DNA from: Panacagrimonas sp052386745
Lineage (GTDB): Bacteria > Pseudomonadota > Gammaproteobacteria > Nevskiales > Nevskiaceae
Length of the DNA stretch: 64,000 nt
Reading direction: 5' to 3'
NCBI GenBank assembly: GCA_052386745.1
Contig: JBQTJW010000001.1
Coordinates: 124,001-188,000, forward strand
Shown here: piece after piece, positions 1 to 12,507 of the stretch
Layout of the letters: the number at the start of each line of letters is the position of its first letter
How positions within the stretch are numbered: position 1 is the first letter of the stretch
The notes under the pieces: model-generated
The model's database searches: none
The model's input: the letters and a program-made list of their open reading frames with translations, nothing else
Told to the model about the DNA's origin: nothing
Program-made: the position numbers and the translations under genes

Positions 1-10
1 CCGCCGCCGC

Positions 11-1666
11 TCACTCCCAGGCGATGGGCGTGCGGATGGCCGATTCCTTCTCGATCAGCGCGGCATAGTGCTGTTCGATGGCGTTGCGCTTGACCTTCAT
101 CGTCGGCGTCATGATGCCGTTGTCGATGGTCCAGGCCTCCTTCACGACCACGATTTTGGCGATCTGTTCGTGCGCTTCGAGCTTGGCGTTGACCTGTTCC
201 ATGTCGGCCAGCAAGTCTTTTTCCAGATGGGCCCGGGGCTTGGCGCTGGCCGCACCCGGCACCAGCGTGACCAGCATCAGCGGCTGCGGCAGGCCCATGC
301 CCACCAGGCACAGCTGGTCGATGTCAGTGTTGCGTGCCAGCTGGCCCTCGATCGGCGCGGGCGACACGTACTTGCCCTTGAGCGTCTTGAAGATGTCCTT
401 CAGCCGCCCGGTGATGAAGACGTAGCCGTCGCCGTCCACCCGGCCGCGGTCACCGGTGCGCAGGTAGCCGTCGTCGGTGAAGGCCTCGCGCGTCTTTTCC
501 GGCTCCTTGTAGTAGCCGGCCATGACGCCGGGATGCCTGAACAGGATCTCGCCATCCCCGGCCAGCTTGAAGCCCGCGTCCGGCAGCGGCCGGCCCACGG
601 AACCGACGCGGTTCTGGTGGGGCAGGTTGGCGGTGGCGTAGATGCTGTTCTCGGTCATGCCGTAGCCCTGCAGGATGTCCAGGCCCAGGTATTTGTTGAA
701 CCACTCCATCACCGACACCGGCAGCGGCGCCGCGCCGGAAAAGACGTAGCGCGCGTTGTGCAGGCCCAGGCCGCGCAGGATCTTGCGGCGCACGATGCCG
801 CCGATGACGGGCAGGCAGGTGAGCAGCGCCAGCCTGTTCTGCGGCATCTTGCGCAGCACCCCGGCCTGGAAGCGGCCGAACACCAGCGGCACGCCGTAGA
901 AGCGGGTCGGGCCGACCTTGGGCAATTGCTCGGCGAGCTTTTCCAGGTTCTCCAGAAAGTGCACCTGCGCGCCCAGGTACAGGCTCACCGCCAGCACCGC
1001 ACCGCGCTCGAAGGCATGCGCCAGCGGCAGGTAGGAGAAGAAGCGCTCTTCGCCCTGCGCGGGCATCACCTTCAGGGTCTGCGTCGCGGCGAAGATCTGG
1101 TTGGTCCAGCTCATCATCACGCCCTTGGGGTTGCCCGTGGTGCCGGAGGTGTAGATCAGCACGGCCAGGTCGTCCAGGTCCGGCCGAGCGTAGCCCTGCA
1201 GAGGCGGCGTGGCCTGAACCAGCGCGTCCCAGGTCTGTTCGGCCCCGGGCGCGTCGGGGTAGGGGAAGCCGATGGTGCGGATGCCCTTCGGCACGGCGGC
1301 CATGAATTCGTCCGCGTCGGTCATGGGGCCCAGGAACAGCATCTTGGCCTCGCAGTGCTCGAGGATGAACGTGACCGCCTCGGGCGCCTGCTTCGGATAC
1401 AGGCCCACGCTGACCAGCCCGGCCAGCCCACAGGCCAGGTCCGCCAGGAACCAGTGCGCGGTGTTGCGGCCGGAAATGGCCACGCGATCGCCGCGCTGGA
1501 GCCCGCTGGCGAGCAGCGCCGCGGCCATGGCACGCGCCTCGTGCTCGGCCTGCCGCCAGGTCCAGCGCAGTTCCTCGCCACCGCGCGGCTGCACCAGCCA
1601 GACCGTGTCGCCGCGCTCGCCGGCCCAGTGGGCCAGCATCTCGGCCGGTGTCTTGCTCGAGTCCAT
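11..1666 (-). CDS. AMP-binding long-chain acyl-CoA synthetase-like protein
   Basis: This 551-residue ANL-superfamily adenylating enzyme probably activates fatty (or aryl) acids to acyl-CoA via an acyl-AMP at the inner face of the membrane. Visible motifs are the AMP-binding P-loop IYTSGTTGNPKG (residues 171-182), GYGMTE further on, the YLRTGD...GRLKDIFKTLKGKYVSP hinge, and the C-terminal lysine segment GIMTPTMKVKRN. The start is the ATG at 1666 (MDSSKTP), which has a strong GGAGGAG 8 bases upstream; an upstream in-frame extension to 1876 runs through the neighbouring promoter and looks non-coding. It is divergent from the beta-propeller gene. Substrate cannot be read from sequence; the KGKYVSP region resembles the long-chain (FadD/FAA type) branch. 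Confidence 0.9.
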   Translation of the reverse strand: MDSSKTPAEMLAHWAGERGDTVWLVQPRGGEELRWTWRQAEHEARAMAAALLASGLQRGDRVAISGRNTAHWFLADLACGLAGLVSVGLYPKQAPEAVTFILEHCEAKMLFLGPMTDADEFMAAVPKGIRTIGFPYPDAPGAEQTWDALVQATPPLQGYARPDLDDLAVLIYTSGTTGNPKGVMMSWTNQIFAATQTLKVMPAQGEERFFSYLPLAHAFERGAVLAVSLYLGAQVHFLENLEKLAEQLPKVGPTRFYGVPLVFGRFQAGVLRKMPQNRLALLTCLPVIGGIVRRKILRGLGLHNARYVFSGAAPLPVSVMEWFNKYLGLDILQGYGMTENSIYATANLPHQNRVGSVGRPLPDAGFKLAGDGEILFRHPGVMAGYYKEPEKTREAFTDDGYLRTGDRGRVDGDGYVFITGRLKDIFKTLKGKYVSPAPIEGQLARNTDIDQLCLVGMGLPQPLMLVTLVPGAASAKPRAHLEKDLLADMEQVNAKLEAHEQIAKIVVVKEAWTIDNGIMTPTMKVKRNAIEQHYAALIEKESAIRTPIAWE

Positions 1667-1785
1667 CGCGGCACTCCTCCAGGGTGGGTTGTCATGCAGC
1701 GGCCGGAGTGTACCCGCGGGTTCGTGGACCTTGACTGATCCTGCGGACACAATCGCGCCCGCGCACCCTGCCCCCGGAGTGACCC

Positions 1786-2916
1786 TTGAAGTGGATTCTG
1801 CTGATGCTCCCCGTGGCCGTGGTGGCGTACCTGTTGGCGTGGCCGCTGCCCATCCAGCCCGTGGCCTGGACGCCACCGCCCGCGCCTTCGCTGGACAGCG
1901 GCCCCTTCGCCGCCAACGACGAGCTGCGCGGCGTGCAGCGCATCGTCGACGGCAGCATCCGGGGGCCGGAAGCCATCGCGGTGGATGGGCGCGGGCGCGT
2001 CTACGCCGGGCTGGCCGATGGCCGCGTGATCTCGCTCAAGGGCGACGGCTCCGACTGCCGGGTGCTTGGTCATACCGGCGGCCGCCCGGCCGGCATCCAG
2101 GTGCAGGACGACGGCACCGTGCTGGTGGCGGACGCGCAGAAAGGCCTGTTGCGCCTGGGGTACGACGGCCAGGTGGAGGTGCTCGCGACCCGCGCCGACG
2201 GGGTGAAGGTGAAGTTTGCCAACGACCTGGACGTGGACCGTGGCGGCCACGTGTACTTCACCGATTCCTCGTGGAAATTCGGTGCGGATGAGGCGATGTC
2301 CGACGTGCTGGAACACGCCCCGCACGGCCGCCTGCTGCGCTACGACCCCGCGAGCCGACAGGCGGTGACGCTGCTAGCGGGGCTTTACTTCGCCAACGGC
2401 GTGACCCTGGGGCCCGACCTGCAATACCTGCTGGTCAGCGAGACCACCGAGTACCGCGTGAGCCGCTACTGGCTGATGGGGGAGAAGGCCGGCACGCGCG
2501 AAACCTTCATCGACAACCTGCCCGGGTTCCCCGACAACATCCGCTTCAACGGCAGCGACCGGTTCTGGCTCGCGCTGTACGCCCCGCGCGATGCCAGGCT
2601 GGACTGGCTGCTGCCGCTAGGTTTCGTGCGCGGCGTGGTGGCGCGGCTGCCGGCGTTCCTGCAGCCCGGACCGCGGCGGCAGTCGTTCATCCTCGGCCTG
2701 GACCTGAGCGGCAAGGTGGTGGAGCAGTACCAGTACGCGGGCGACGATGCCTTCGGCCCGAGCACCAGCGTGATCGAGCACGACGGCGTGCTCTACCTCG
2801 GCAGCCTGAGTGACAGCGCGATCGGGCGCATCGACCTGGACGACCTGCGCCGCTCCGGCGCCGGTTCGGCCGCGCCCAGGCCGCTCGCGCACAGCTGTTC
2901 CGAGAGCACGCCGTAA
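1786..2916 (+). CDS. SMP-30/strictosidine-synthase-like beta-propeller, membrane-anchored
   Basis: This 376-residue protein has an N-terminal hydrophobic anchor (residues about 3-20) followed by a six-bladed propeller of the strictosidine-synthase-like/SMP-30 superfamily. Recognisable blades contain FANDLDVDRGGHVYFTDSS, YFANGVTLGPD and LPGFPDNIRF, the Str_synth signature region. Bacterial members are usually lactonase or esterase-like and poorly characterised, so the substrate is unknown. The start is a TTG at 1786 with CGGAG 6 bases upstream; an internal ATG at 1804 would shorten the anchor and is less likely. The gene faces away from the acyl-CoA synthetase and precedes fumarase with about 90 bases between; no functional link to either is evident. 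Confidence 0.8.
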   Translation: MKWILLMLPVAVVAYLLAWPLPIQPVAWTPPPAPSLDSGPFAANDELRGVQRIVDGSIRGPEAIAVDGRGRVYAGLADGRVISLKGDGSDCRVLGHTGGRPAGIQVQDDGTVLVADAQKGLLRLGYDGQVEVLATRADGVKVKFANDLDVDRGGHVYFTDSSWKFGADEAMSDVLEHAPHGRLLRYDPASRQAVTLLAGLYFANGVTLGPDLQYLLVSETTEYRVSRYWLMGEKAGTRETFIDNLPGFPDNIRFNGSDRFWLALYAPRDARLDWLLPLGFVRGVVARLPAFLQPGPRRQSFILGLDLSGKVVEQYQYAGDDAFGPSTSVIEHDGVLYLGSLSDSAIGRIDLDDLRRSGAGSAAPRPLAHSCSESTP

Positions 2917-3005
2917 GGCAACACCCGCCTCGCGCACGCGTTCCGGGCCGGCGGGCGATGGCCGATAATGCGCGCGCCTCTTCCGCCACCCTTCCGAGCC
3001 GAGTC

Positions 3006-4538
3006 ATGACGACCATCCGCCAGGACGACCTGATCCAGTCCATCGCCGACGCCTTCCAGTACATCAGCTACTACCACCCGCTGGACTACATCCAGGCGCT
3101 GGGCGCAGCCTACGAGATCGAGCAGTCGCCGGCGGCCAAGGACTCCATCGCGCAGATCCTCACCAACTCGCGCATGAGCGCCGAGGGCAAGCGGCCCATC
3201 TGCCAGGACACCGGCATCTGCGTGGTGTTCATGAAGGTGGGCATGAACGTGCGCTGGGAGTCCACGCTGAGCGTGCAGGAGATGGTGGACGAGGGCGTGC
3301 GCCGCGCCTACACCAACCCCGACAACATGCTGCGCGCCTCGGTGCTGGCCGACCCCGCGTTCGGTCGCAAGAACACCAAGGACAACACGCCGGCCGTGAT
3401 CCACTACGAGATCGTGCCGGGCGACCACGTGGAGATCACCTGCGCGGCCAAGGGCGGCGGCAGCGAGAACAAGTCGAAGATGGCGTGCCTGAACCCGAGC
3501 GATTCCATCGTCGACTGGGTGCTCAAGACCGTGCCTACCATGGGCGCCGGCTGGTGCCCGCCCGGCATCCTCGGCATCGGCATCGGCGGCACGCCGGAGA
3601 AGGCGACCGTGATGGCCAAGGAGGCGATCATGGCGCCGGTGGACATCCACCTGGTGAAGGACAAGAAGGCGCGCGGCGAGAAGCTGACGAAGATCGAGGA
3701 ATTGCGCCTGGAGCTGCTGGAGAAGGTCAACGCGCTGGGCATCGGCGCGCAGGGTCTGGGCGGCCTCACCACCGTGCTCGACGTGAAGATCATCGACTAC
3801 CCCACCCACGCCGCCAGCCTGCCGGTGGCGATGATCCCCAACTGCGCCGCCACGCGGCACGTGCATTTCGAGCTGGACGGCAGCGGCCCGGCGAAGCTGG
3901 AAGCGCCCAGGCTGGAGGACTGGCCCAAGGTCACCTGGAAGGCCGATCTCAAGACCTCCACGCGCGTGAATCTCGACACGCTCACGCCGGCCGAGGTTGC
4001 CAGCTGGAAGCCGGGCCAGACCCTGCTGCTCAACGGCAAGATGCTCACCGGCCGCGACGCCGCGCACAAGCGCATCCAGGACATGCTCGCCAAGGGCGAA
4101 AAGCTGCCGGTGGATTTCACCAACCGCGTCATCTACTACGTGGGCCCGGTAGACCCGGTGCGCGACGAGGTGGTCGGTCCGGCCGGTCCGACCACGGCCA
4201 CGCGCATGGACAAGTTCACTGAGATGATGCTGGCCCAGACCGGCCTGATCGCGATGATCGGCAAGTCGGAGCGCGGGCCATCCGGCATCGCCGCCATCAA
4301 GAAGCACAAGGCGGCGTACCTGATGGCCGTGGGCGGCGCGGCGTACTTGGTGAGCAAGGCGATCAAGGCGGCCAAGGTCGTCGGCTTCGCCGACCTGGGC
4401 ATGGAAGCAATCTACGAGTTCGACGTGACCGACATGCCCGTCACTGTGGCCGTCGACGCGCTCGGCACCTCCGTGCACGAAACCGGCCCGAAGGAATGGC
4501 AGGCACGCATCGGCAAGATCCCGGTGGTGGTGGCCTGA
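3006..4538 (+). CDS. fumA: class I (4Fe-4S) fumarate hydratase
   Basis: Reversible hydration of fumarate to malate in the TCA cycle, by a dimeric oxygen-sensitive Fe-S enzyme. The 510-residue length matches FumA/FumB. The conserved blocks GKRPICQDTGIC, the alpha-domain AKGGGSENKSKM, GWCPPGILGIGIGGTPEKA and PNCAATRHVHFELDG carry the likely cluster cysteines, and the C-terminal beta domain begins near TPAEVASWKPG. The ATG at 3006 (MTTIRQDDL) gives the family length; an in-frame ATG at 2958 would add 16 residues without family support and would cover a GATAAT sequence that may be the promoter -10. Alternative class I substrates (tartrate, mesaconate) are possible but less likely for a single chromosomal copy. 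Confidence 0.95.
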   Translation: MTTIRQDDLIQSIADAFQYISYYHPLDYIQALGAAYEIEQSPAAKDSIAQILTNSRMSAEGKRPICQDTGICVVFMKVGMNVRWESTLSVQEMVDEGVRRAYTNPDNMLRASVLADPAFGRKNTKDNTPAVIHYEIVPGDHVEITCAAKGGGSENKSKMACLNPSDSIVDWVLKTVPTMGAGWCPPGILGIGIGGTPEKATVMAKEAIMAPVDIHLVKDKKARGEKLTKIEELRLELLEKVNALGIGAQGLGGLTTVLDVKIIDYPTHAASLPVAMIPNCAATRHVHFELDGSGPAKLEAPRLEDWPKVTWKADLKTSTRVNLDTLTPAEVASWKPGQTLLLNGKMLTGRDAAHKRIQDMLAKGEKLPVDFTNRVIYYVGPVDPVRDEVVGPAGPTTATRMDKFTEMMLAQTGLIAMIGKSERGPSGIAAIKKHKAAYLMAVGGAAYLVSKAIKAAKVVGFADLGMEAIYEFDVTDMPVTVAVDALGTSVHETGPKEWQARIGKIPVVVA

Positions 4539-4595
4539 GGGCGGGCGGGCTACGATTCCGCAGCAGCACCCGTCCACCCGTGAGGAGGAATCACC

Positions 4596-5105
4596 ATGTC
4601 TCGAAAAAGCTCGATCCGCCAGGCCTTTCAGTCGATCGCCGGGGTCTTCTTGCTGAGCTGCCTGGGCGTGCTTGGATCAGCCGCCCACGCAGTTGACGCG
4701 GCGCCAGAGGAGGCACTTGCCATCGCGGCGGATGACGCCCACCTGCAGTGGGGTCCCTGTCCGCCCTTCCTGCCGAAGGGGTGTGCAATCGCCGTACTGC
4801 ACGGGAGCCCTGCGAAGGACAACGTGGACGTCTTCTTCAAGCTTCCTCCCAAGGCCGATCTTCCCTTGCACTGGCACACCTCGGCCGAACGGATGGTGCT
4901 GGTTGCGGGCGAGCTTCAGGTCACGTACGACGGGCAGAAGACGGCGACGCTCAAGCCTGGGACCTATGCCTACGGCCCTGCCAAGCTGCCGCACAAGGGC
5001 GCCTGCGTGAGCGCGGTTCCGTGCGTGCTGTTCATCGCTTTCGAGTCACCCCTGGATGCCGTTCCGGTGGAAAGCTCGGCGAAACAGGCGGAGCAGCCGA
5101 AATAG
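4596..5105 (+). CDS. secreted single-domain cupin protein
   Basis: A 169-residue protein with a signal peptide (about residues 1-32, ending near SAAHA) and one cupin domain. The metal-site pattern is HWHTSAERMVLVAGELQV (cupin motif 1, two His and a Glu) and YAYGPAKLPHKGAC (motif 2 His). It resembles ChrR-like or DUF4437-type cupins that are exported. A pair of cysteines (GPCPPFLPKGC) just after the signal peptide and another (GACVSAVPC) near the end could form disulfides. An excellent SD, GAGGAGG, lies just upstream of the ATG. It stands between fumarase and a methyltransferase with no obvious operon link. Catalytic function is unknown; dioxygenase, isomerase or sensor roles are all possible for the fold. 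Confidence 0.75.
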   Translation: MSRKSSIRQAFQSIAGVFLLSCLGVLGSAAHAVDAAPEEALAIAADDAHLQWGPCPPFLPKGCAIAVLHGSPAKDNVDVFFKLPPKADLPLHWHTSAERMVLVAGELQVTYDGQKTATLKPGTYAYGPAKLPHKGACVSAVPCVLFIAFESPLDAVPVESSAKQAEQPK

Positions 5106-5251
5106 GGCTGTGCTGGATTTCTGGCGCAGCAATGTCCGGCAAGGGTCTTCCCGGCGGGCGGGCTGACCCTCGGTGCCGGTAGTCGACGACTCCGCGGTAT
5201 CACTTGCCGATCGCGGAGATCGCCCGCAGTGGCCGTCACCTGGAGGATCCC

Positions 5252-6055
5252 ATGACCGATTTCACCGAACTCAAGAAGAAGCAGCGCGCCACCTGGGCGC
5301 TTGGCGAGTACGACCGTATCGCCGAGAGCCTGACGATTTCCACCGACCAGACCTTGCGCGTTGCCAAGATCCGACCGGGAGAGCGCGTCCTCGACGTTGC
5401 GACCGGTACCGGCATCACCGCCCTTGCGGCAAGGGAACGCGGGGCCCAGGTGACCGGCGTCGACCTCACTCCGGAACTCCTCGCGGTGGCGCAACAGAAG
5501 GCGCTGGCCGAGGGCTTCCCGGATATCGATTTCCGGGAGGGTGATGCCGAGTCGCTGCCGTTTGCCGACGCGAGCTTCGACGTCGTGCTGTCCACCTGCG
5601 GGCACATGTTTGCACCGGACCAGGACAGGGTCGCGGCTGAACTCGCGCGCGTGACACGCCCTGGCGGCCGTGCCGTCTTTCTGGCGTGGACTCCCGAAGG
5701 GGGTCTGGGACAATGGTTTCGCATCACCAACAAGTACTTCCCTCCGCCGGCGGGCGTTCCAAGCCCGTTCAACTGGGGAAATGCCGACAAGGTGCGGGCG
5801 TTTCTCGGAAGCAGCTTTCGCGATATCGAGTTCACCCGCGGCGACTGCCCGCAGTTCGGCGCCTCGCCGGAGGATATCTGGGGCCTGTTCTCGACCCGTT
5901 ACGGGCCTACCGTGAGAGCCGTTTCGACTCTGCAGGGCGACGCTCTGGAAGCCTTTCGCGCCGAACTGCTCGCCTTCCTCGGCGGCTACCGCGCGGCCGA
6001 TGGCAGGGTGCGCTGGGGCCGCGAATACCTCATCACACGCGCCGTTCGCTCGTGA
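5252..6055 (+). CDS. SAM-dependent class I methyltransferase (UbiE/COQ5-like)
   Basis: A 267-residue class I methyltransferase. SAM motif I is VLDVATGTGITALAARERGA, followed by the acidic motif VTGVDLTPELL, then EGDAESLPFADASFDVVLS (motif III region) and VTRPGGRAVFLAW (post-motif). The C-terminal half is the variable acceptor-binding region. The ATG at 5252 is preceded by TGGAGGATCC; an upstream in-frame TTG at 5204 lacks such an SD. This looks like the UbiE-like, broad-specificity subgroup; no neighbour hints at a substrate, so a specific name is not warranted. Confidence 0.85.
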   Translation: MTDFTELKKKQRATWALGEYDRIAESLTISTDQTLRVAKIRPGERVLDVATGTGITALAARERGAQVTGVDLTPELLAVAQQKALAEGFPDIDFREGDAESLPFADASFDVVLSTCGHMFAPDQDRVAAELARVTRPGGRAVFLAWTPEGGLGQWFRITNKYFPPPAGVPSPFNWGNADKVRAFLGSSFRDIEFTRGDCPQFGASPEDIWGLFSTRYGPTVRAVSTLQGDALEAFRAELLAFLGGYRAADGRVRWGREYLITRAVRS

Positions 6056-6362
6056 ACGAGCAGGGTGACTTCAGGCGGTGACGGATCTGCGCCGCCCGAT
6101 GCGCTGAAGTGCTCGCGGCGGTCGGCGACGCGAACCTGGGCCCCGCGACCATCTTTTCGCGCACGGTCAGCGTTGCGGCTCCCGGCGCCAGGATCTTGCT
6201 GCGTTTGACCCTCGTATTCCCTCCGTCGATGTGTCTAGGCGCCGAAAAATTACGGGCCGGGAGGAAACCGTTCCGGCTGGCCGCAGACTGGACCGGGCGA
6301 ATATGCACAAAACTTGCTGCGATGTTCCCCTTGCGACTCAAGTGCGGAAATCGGGAGCGGAT
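6056..6362. other. 307-base intergenic stretch before glgP
   Basis: No convincing gene or RNA is visible. A short + frame (6109-6378) and the in-frame GTG-initiated extension of glgP from 6231 cross it but have no SD and no family resemblance. It contains a few AT-rich tracts (for example around 6150-6165 and 6240-6255) suitable for a glgP promoter, but I could not assign a -35/-10 pair with good spacing. Confidence 0.5.
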
Positions 6363-8891
<2,529 letters not shown>

Positions 8892-8896
8892 AGCCC

Positions 8897-8918
8897 TGAG
8901 CGGCGGACTCTCCGCTCA
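8897..8918. terminator. hairpin between convergent glgP and eda
   Basis: A 7-bp perfect stem, TGAGCGG (8897-8903) with CCGCTCA (8912-8918), and an 8-base loop sits between the convergent glgP and eda stop codons. It is a plausible shared transcription stop, but neither side has a T-tract, so it is not a classical intrinsic terminator. Confidence 0.4.
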
Positions 8919-8920
8919 CG

Positions 8921-9541
8921 CTAGCGCAGTGCGGCGGCGGCCCGGGCGAGGTCTTCGACGGCGCGCCAGTCCTGCGCCTGCACCAGCGCGGCGGGCGCCA
9001 GCCATGATCCGCCGACGCAGCCCACGTTCTTCAGCGCCAGGAAGGTCGGCGCCGAGCTGACGTCGATGCCCCCCGTGGGGCAGAACAGCACGTCGCTGAA
9101 CACCGAGCCGAGCGCCTTGAGCATGCCGATGCCGCCGGCCTGCTGCGCCGGGAACAGTTTCAGCGCGCGGAAGCCCGCTTCGCGCGCGGCGATCACGTCG
9201 GACGGCGTCATGGTGCCCGGCAGGAAAGGTAGGCCGGACGCCCGGATCGCCGCCAGCAGCGCGCCGCTGCAGCCGGGGCTGACGCCGAACTGCGCGCCCG
9301 CGGCCATCGCGCGCTCAAGGTCGCCGGCGCTGGTGACGGTGCCGACGCCGACGATGGCGTCCGGCACCGCGGCCCGGATCGCGCGCACCGAGTCCAGCGC
9401 CTGCGGCGTGCGCAGGGTGATTTCCAGCACGCGGATGCCGCCCGCAAGCAGCGCGCGCGCCAGCGGAACGGCGTGCGCCACGTCGTCGAGGACGATGACC
9501 GGCATTACCGGGCTGGCCTGCATGATCTCGGTGATCTGCAT
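8921..9541 (-). CDS. eda: KDPG aldolase (2-dehydro-3-deoxyphosphogluconate aldolase)
   Basis: Cleaves KDPG to pyruvate and glyceraldehyde-3-phosphate, the last Entner-Doudoroff step. The 206-residue trimeric class I aldolase fold shows LEITLRTP with the catalytic Glu at 40, VGVGTV, SPG and the Schiff-base lysine in ALKLFPAQQAGG (Lys128), then FCPTGGI phosphate-binding and GGSWL near the end. I take the ATG at 9541 because AGGAGA lies 8-9 bases upstream. An alternative ATG at 9562 overlaps the edd stop in an ATGA arrangement but has no SD. It is co-transcribed downstream of edd. Confidence 0.95.
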   Translation of the reverse strand: MQITEIMQASPVMPVIVLDDVAHAVPLARALLAGGIRVLEITLRTPQALDSVRAIRAAVPDAIVGVGTVTSAGDLERAMAAGAQFGVSPGCSGALLAAIRASGLPFLPGTMTPSDVIAAREAGFRALKLFPAQQAGGIGMLKALGSVFSDVLFCPTGGIDVSSAPTFLALKNVGCVGGSWLAPAALVQAQDWRAVEDLARAAAALR

Positions 9542-9558
9542 GGACGCGTTCTCCTGAC

Positions 9559-11427
<1,869 letters not shown>

Positions 11428-11634
11428 GGGCACTCCGGCAGCGGCAAACGGGAACGGCTGGCAGGAAACGCGCTAGCGAATTCGCGCGCCCGAAATGTTC
11501 TGCAGTATTCCGGCCCGCAAGGATCGGACCGGAAAAGCGCGCGCAAATTCGGCGTGCAACCATCGCCAGCGCTGCACCGTCGGTACGGGCATCGCGGATG
11601 CTGCGTCCACTGCGAACAACCGGAGAGCCCAGGC
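11428..11634. promoter_or_regulatory. divergent edd / pgl control region
   Basis: This 207-base region separates edd-eda (-) from pgl-zwf (+), so it must hold both promoters and any shared operator. It contains the 10-base palindrome GCGAATTCGC (11475-11484) and an AT-richer stretch around 11490-11510. I did not find a good match to the HexR-type TGTAAT-N-ATTACA operator, so the regulator is undefined. Confidence 0.45.
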
Positions 11635-12351
11635 ATGGCGGTCGAATCGAACGGGATTACGGAGCAGCGATTCGCAGACGCCGCGGATGCGGCGGGCCAG
11701 TTGGCGCAGGACGTTGCCAATCTGCTGCGAGAGGGCATCACGGATCGCGGAACGGCCTCGCTCGTGGTCTCCGGCGGCAGGAGCCCGATCCCGTTCTTCC
11801 ATGCGCTGCGCGCGCAGTCGTTGGACTGGAGGAAGGTCTGGATCACGCTGGCCGACGAACGCTGGGTCGATGCGGCCTCGGCCGACAGCAACGAGCACCT
11901 GGTTCGCAAGCATCTGCTGGTGGGGAACGCCGCGGCGGCGCGGTTCGTCGGGCTGAAGACTCCAGCCGCAACGCCGCAGGCGGGCCTTGCGCAAAGCGCG
12001 GCGGCACTCGTGCAAATCCCCCGGCCGTTCGACGCGGTGGTGCTGGGCATGGGCGACGATGGCCACACGGCCTCGCTGTTCCCTGGCGCCGCGAATCTTG
12101 CCGAAGCCCTGTCGCGGGTCGGCAGGTCGCCACTGGCCGCGATCGAGCCGCTCACCGCGCCCCTGGCGCGCATCACCCTGACGCTGCCCACGCTGCTCGA
12201 TGCGCGACGGGTGTTCCTGCCGATCGCGGGCGCCGCCAAGCTCGCGGTGTACGCGCGGGCGCGGCAGCACCACGAGCCCATGACCCTGCCGATTTCAGCG
12301 GTGCTGCACCAGGACCGCACGCCGGTGACGGTGTTGCTGAGCGACCGGTAG
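11635..12351 (+). CDS. pgl: 6-phosphogluconolactonase
   Basis: Hydrolyses 6-phosphogluconolactone made by Zwf. The 238-residue NagB/DevB-type protein has LVVSGGRSPIPFFHAL, WITLADERWVD, the NEHLVRKHLL segment, and the family signature VVLGMGDDGHTASLFPG. The ATG at 11635 is preceded by CGGAGAG with 8-base spacing. It precedes zwf by 156 bases that include a short GC-rich hairpin (CCTCCG/CGGAGG around 12353-12367), so the two genes may be only partly co-transcribed. Confidence 0.95.
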   Translation: MAVESNGITEQRFADAADAAGQLAQDVANLLREGITDRGTASLVVSGGRSPIPFFHALRAQSLDWRKVWITLADERWVDAASADSNEHLVRKHLLVGNAAAARFVGLKTPAATPQAGLAQSAAALVQIPRPFDAVVLGMGDDGHTASLFPGAANLAEALSRVGRSPLAAIEPLTAPLARITLTLPTLLDARRVFLPIAGAAKLAVYARARQHHEPMTLPISAVLHQDRTPVTVLLSDR

Positions 12352-12507
12352 ACCTCCGCCGCGGAGGCCTTCGCCTTACGGCCACGCGTCCCGCCACTTG
12401 GCGTCCGTTTTGCGTGAAGGCGAGGGCATCCGTCGCAACGGCAGCCCGCGCCCCCGGCGCGCCGGCCGCGTCGCGAACCCGCTTTTCGATCCAGGGAGTC
12501 CTGCACG